DNA from: Litorilituus lipolyticus
GTDB taxonomy: Bacteria; Pseudomonadota; Gammaproteobacteria; Enterobacterales; Alteromonadaceae
Direction of reading: 5' to 3'
Length of the DNA: 64,000 nt
NCBI RefSeq assembly: GCF_006439335.1
Contig: NZ_SAWY01000001.1
Span: forward strand, 205,562-269,561
A program made the translations under genes and the position numbers. The notes beneath the pieces were generated by a model. It saw only the letters and a program-made list of their open reading frames with translations, was not told the origin of the DNA and ran no database searches. Positions 60,904 through 64,000 of this stretch are shown here, piece after piece. Numbering within the stretch: the first letter of the stretch is position 1; each line of letters begins with the position of its first letter.

Positions 60904-62547
60904 TTATTTGGCTGATTGATAAAAACGCATTAGACTTGCTGTAGAGCAATCATGGTGCTCTGATATATTATCTGTCTCAAGCTCTTGCTGAATATCAGCA
61001 GCCAGACCTTTACCTAATTCAACCCCCCATTGATCGAATGAACATATTTGTAAAATAATCCCTTGAACAAATATCTTATGTTCATAAGCGGCAATTAAGC
61101 TTCCTAATGTCTTTGGATCGATACGCTTTAATAAAATGGTATTGGTTGGTCGATTACCTTTGTGAACTTTATGCGGGGCGACCTTATCAATATAGTCTTG
61201 GGTACGGCCTTTAGCCTTAAGATCGGCGCGCACCTGTTGCTCATCAACACCCGCCATTAATGCTTGAGTTTGAGCAAAAAAGTTAGACATTAATGTTTCA
61301 TGGTGTCCCTTAACAGGTGTAACACTTTCCACTGAGCCAATGAAATCGGCTGGCACAACATTATTACTTTGATGCAAATATTGATAAAAAGCATGTTGAC
61401 CATTTATACCCAGCTCTCCCCAAATAGAAGGTACTGTCGCATAATCTACATCATCACCTTGCCATGTTACTGACTTACCGTTACTTTCCATCTCTGCTTG
61501 TTGAAGGTAGGCGGTTAGCATATGAAGCGTTTGGTCATAAGGGAGAATAGCTTGGGACTGCGATCCTAAAAATGTTGTGTTCCATACACTAATCAAGGCC
61601 ATTATCGCAGGCATATTATTTTGTAAAGGCGCTTTGATAAAGTGCTGATCCATATCATGGGCACCTTCTAGTAACTCTTTAAACTTCTCAAACCCTAAAT
61701 CTAATGCAATGGCTAAACCAATTGCAGACCATAATGAAAAACGTCCGCCGACCCAATCCCACATATCAAATATGTTATCTTTTTCAATGCCAAAGCCCAT
61801 GGCATTTTCTTTATTAGCCGTTACCGCAACAAAGTGTTTAGCAACAGAGGATTCATCAAAAGAAGAAGTTGTTAACCATTTTATTGCTGTACGGGCATTG
61901 GTCATGGTCTCTGTCGTGGTAAACGTTTTACTAGAAACAATAAATAATACTTTTTGTGGATCCAGTGGGCGTAATATTTCGACTATTTGGGCGCCATCAA
62001 CATTGGAAACATAATGAACATTTACACTATTATCACTGTAATGTTTCAATGCTTCTGTCACCATTTGTGGCCCTAAATTAGAGCCACCTACACCAATATT
62101 AACAATATCTGTTATACGCTTGCCTGAATAGCCCTTCCAGTGCCCTTCTCTTACTCGGTTAACGAAGGCTTCCATTTTGATTAATTGTTGCTGAACATGA
62201 TCAGTTATATTTTCACCATCAACAAATAATGGCTCATCAGTTTGACGACGTAATGCCGTATGCAACACCGCTCTATCTTCCGTTTTATTAATTTTCTCTC
62301 CTGAGAACATCTTCTCGCGCCATTCACACACTTGCGTTTCTTCGGCTAACGCTAATAGCCCATCGACAGTTTCTTTATCAATCAAGTTCTTAGAGTAATC
62401 TAGCAACATGTTAGGCAACTCAATGGAAAACTTATTAAAGCGTTCACTATCCTGTGCAAATAGTGTGTTCATATGTTGCGACTTTTTCACTTGAGCAAGT
62501 TGTTGTAATTTTTTCCAACTTGATAAGGTTTGACGTGCTGTCATCAT
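60904..62547 (-). CDS. pgi: Glucose-6-phosphate isomerase
   Basis: It interconverts glucose-6-P and fructose-6-P in the cytosol. The 547-aa protein shows NIGVGGSNLGPQMV, FIVSSKTFTTTETMTNA, the catalytic Glu region GGRFSLWSAIGLA and the C-terminal QWGVELGKGLA, LIAAYEHKIFVQG. AGGA is before the two ATGs (62547 and 62544). It is far from other glycolytic genes and under the same operator type as the nag genes, so it may serve flux from GlcN-6-P-derived fructose-6-P. Confidence 0.97.
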   Translation of the reverse strand: MMTARQTLSSWKKLQQLAQVKKSQHMNTLFAQDSERFNKFSIELPNMLLDYSKNLIDKETVDGLLALAEETQVCEWREKMFSGEKINKTEDRAVLHTALRRQTDEPLFVDGENITDHVQQQLIKMEAFVNRVREGHWKGYSGKRITDIVNIGVGGSNLGPQMVTEALKHYSDNSVNVHYVSNVDGAQIVEILRPLDPQKVLFIVSSKTFTTTETMTNARTAIKWLTTSSFDESSVAKHFVAVTANKENAMGFGIEKDNIFDMWDWVGGRFSLWSAIGLAIALDLGFEKFKELLEGAHDMDQHFIKAPLQNNMPAIMALISVWNTTFLGSQSQAILPYDQTLHMLTAYLQQAEMESNGKSVTWQGDDVDYATVPSIWGELGINGQHAFYQYLHQSNNVVPADFIGSVESVTPVKGHHETLMSNFFAQTQALMAGVDEQQVRADLKAKGRTQDYIDKVAPHKVHKGNRPTNTILLKRIDPKTLGSLIAAYEHKIFVQGIILQICSFDQWGVELGKGLAADIQQELETDNISEHHDCSTASLMRFYQSAK

Positions 62548-62624
62548 AATTCCTGTTTATTAATAAGTTCGTTCACTTGGCTACCGAGCAAATACTCAAC
62601 TGAACCATTATGCCATAAGGTAAG

Positions 62625-62661
62625 TTTTATGTTACCCTATTAGATAATGACAGCGCTGTCA
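62625..62661 (-). promoter_or_regulatory. Palindromic operator between pgi and the LacI-type regulator
   Basis: TGACAGCGCTGTCA at 62648-62661 lies 101 bp before pgi and 158 bp before the regulator. On the minus strand CTGTCA (62648-62653) is 17 bp from ATAAAA (62625-62630). It may control pgi and autoregulate the divergent repressor. Confidence 0.78.
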
Positions 62662-62818
62662 ATTACTATAAGTATTCAATTAAGTTTAAATAGGTATAAT
62701 GGTGTGCGTTTTTTTAGATAATTCTGGCATTAGATATTGCTGCATTGTCCAAGAAACACTACCCTAGTGCTCAAAATAGTATACAAAATATAATACAGAT
62801 TAAGGTTTTACATTATTC

Positions 62819-63844
62819 ATGAAAGCGACCATAAACGACGTAGCGAAACATGCAGGGGTGTCGATAAAAACCGTTTCAAGAGTGATAAATAATGAGCCTT
62901 CGGTTCGTCAAGTTACTCGAGATAAAGTGCAAGAAGCGGTAAGTGAATTAAATTACCAACCTAACCTTTCTGCTCGTAATTTAGCAGGTACTAAATCATT
63001 CAGTATTGCGTATGTTTATGATAATCCAAATGCGTATTATGTTATTGATATGCAAGAAGGTATATTATCAGCATGCAAGGAACAAGGCTTTGAATTACTC
63101 ATTCATCCTTGTGATTCAAAGAAAGAAGACATCACCGACGAAGTTACTAGTATGCTTAAGCATTCCCGCACTGCTGGCTTGGTTTTAACACCGCCTTTCT
63201 CTGAAATGCCTGATTTTGTCAATCGTATGTTAGCACTTGATGTGAAAGTTGTTCGCATTATGTCTGGTGATGAAGCGCCTGATCAATTAACGCCATGTGT
63301 TATGGTCAACGATAGAGAAGCAGCGCAAACTATAACACAGCACCTAATTGATAATGGACACTCAAAAATAGGCTTTATAGCTGGTGATGCCGAGCATATG
63401 TCTACAATTGAACGTTACAAGGGTTATCGACGTGCTTTAAAAGCCAATGACATTGAATTTGATAAACAGTTAGTAATCGAAGGTGATTACTCATTTGAAT
63501 CAGGTGTTCAGGGCGCTAAAAATCTTATGTCGGATGAAAAAGATAAAGATAAATTGCCCACAGCTATCTTCTCATGTAATGACGAAATTGCCGCTGGAGC
63601 ATTATTTGCAGCAAGACTTATGGATATTTCTATACCTGAACAGTTATCCATAGTTGGTTTTGAGAACAGTCCTTTCTCAAGGCAAACTTGGCCAAAGCTA
63701 ACAACTGCAGATCAACCAAATACAGAAATAGCCCGTGATGCAGCGAGTCTACTTATCACACAAATTCGAAAACAAGAGAGTAAAAAGACACTTAGTCAAT
63801 ATGTACCTCAACTGGTTGTAAGAGATTCAACAACAAAACAATAA
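62819..63844 (+). CDS. LacI-family transcriptional repressor, probable regulator of the nag genes
   Basis: The 341-aa protein has an N-terminal helix-turn-helix MKATINDVAKHAGVSIKTVS (residues 1-20) and hinge helix LSARNLAGTKS. A periplasmic-binding-protein-like effector domain follows, with KIGFIAGDAEHMSTIERYKGY and FSCNDEIAAGALFAARLMDI. The local palindromes (TGACARCGYTGTCA) have the size and symmetry of LacI-family sites. In Shewanella and Xanthomonas a LacI-type NagR controls GlcNAc genes, so this is the best candidate, but effector and binding are inferred. Confidence 0.87.
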   Translation: MKATINDVAKHAGVSIKTVSRVINNEPSVRQVTRDKVQEAVSELNYQPNLSARNLAGTKSFSIAYVYDNPNAYYVIDMQEGILSACKEQGFELLIHPCDSKKEDITDEVTSMLKHSRTAGLVLTPPFSEMPDFVNRMLALDVKVVRIMSGDEAPDQLTPCVMVNDREAAQTITQHLIDNGHSKIGFIAGDAEHMSTIERYKGYRRALKANDIEFDKQLVIEGDYSFESGVQGAKNLMSDEKDKDKLPTAIFSCNDEIAAGALFAARLMDISIPEQLSIVGFENSPFSRQTWPKLTTADQPNTEIARDAASLLITQIRKQESKKTLSQYVPQLVVRDSTTKQ

Positions 63845-63871
63845 TTAACCTTTGCAAAACAATCTCCCAAT

Positions 63872-63902
63872 AAAAAAGCTAACAGTTCTTGTTAGCTTTT
63901 TT
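63872..63902 (+). terminator. Rho-independent terminator of the LacI-type gene
   Basis: AAAAAAGCTAACA pairs with TGTTAGCTTTTTT around a 5-nt loop, 27 bp after the stop. An IS end begins ten bases later. Confidence 0.93.
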
Positions 63903-63911
63903 AGTTTAAGA

Positions 63912-64000
63912 TGACCCGTCCTAAATAAGGTTGACACTTTTCCACGATTAAATTGGAGAGTGTTATGAAATCAATCACTAAACGAACTCAAAGAGATTAC
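63912..64000 (+). mobile_element. Left end of an IS3-family-like insertion sequence (runs out of the window)
   Basis: TGACCCGTCCTAAATAAGG begins right after the LacI terminator and is followed by TTGACAC. This resembles IS3-type ends, which start TGA-CC and have GGACAC about 20 bp in. The transposase start follows 53 bp later. The right end, target duplication and intactness are outside the window. Confidence 0.65.
63965..64000 (+). CDS. Start of an IS3-type transposase OrfA (partial)
   Basis: Only 12 codons are visible (MKSITKRTQRDY). GGAGAG lies eight bases before the ATG. The basic N-terminus and the TQRDY sequence fit OrfA helix-turn-helix proteins of IS3-type elements. The call relies on the flanking IS-like end. 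Confidence 0.55.
   Translation, partial: MKSITKRTQRDY

Overview
The window is a 64 kb chromosomal segment of an AT-rich gammaproteobacterium. Gene content and order point to the Alteromonadales, most likely Colwellia or a close relative. The signs are the mutS / rpoS-nlpD-yqaA-pcm-surE-truD-ispF-ispD-ftsB block, recX-alaS-csrA-tRNA-Ser-tRNA-Arg, an oadGAB sodium pump, a divergent ccm locus and a Shewanella-type GlcNAc locus with SapC, tryptophan-halogenase-like and TonB-receptor genes. The genus is inferred from style and synteny, not from a marker comparison. Most of the window is core genome; the accessory parts are the right-hand sugar locus and an IS end at the right edge.

Layout, left to right. 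1-1.7 kb: C-terminus of an S9 (dipeptidyl-peptidase IV type) peptidase and a ribosome hibernation factor. 1.7-6.6 kb: metA and metH on the minus strand behind a MetJ-like operator. 6.6-11.4 kb: recA with a LexA box, a membrane GGDEF/EAL protein and a Sel1-repeat protein. 12-21.3 kb: mutS convergent with rpoS-nlpD and the tightly packed yqaA-pcm-surE-truD and ispF-ispD-ftsB genes. 21.5-29.9 kb: an unrecognised protein, a KAS III-like enzyme, an ABC-2 exporter pair, tmcA, a small PA3496-like protein, pdxH and an M48 lipoprotein. 30-34.7 kb: oadGAB, two identical tRNA-Arg(ACG) genes, tRNA-Ser(GCT) and csrA. 35-40.4 kb: alaS, recX, dinB (LexA box) and hemH. 40.5-48.2 kb: cytochrome c maturation, split into divergent ccmFGHI and ccmABCDE arms. 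48.7-63.8 kb: N-acetylglucosamine/chitooligosaccharide use (nagP, nagA, nagK, a GH20 lipoprotein, SapC, halogenase-like flavoprotein, TonB receptor, pgi, LacI-family regulator). 63.9-64 kb: left end of an IS3-type insertion sequence.

The clearest system-level signal is in the last 12 kb. Five near-identical palindromes (core TGACARCGYTGTCA) lie in front of nagK, the hexosaminidase, the TonB receptor (two copies) and pgi/regulator. In all four minus-strand promoters the palindrome's distal half lies exactly 17 bp from a -10-like hexamer, which suggests a locally encoded repressor that blocks RNA polymerase. This regulon includes the SapC and halogenase-like genes by position, and their roles in sugar use are not established. 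A second regulatory point is the separation of recX from recA: recX follows dinB, and each group has its own LexA box. I saw no CRISPR array, prophage or defence island.
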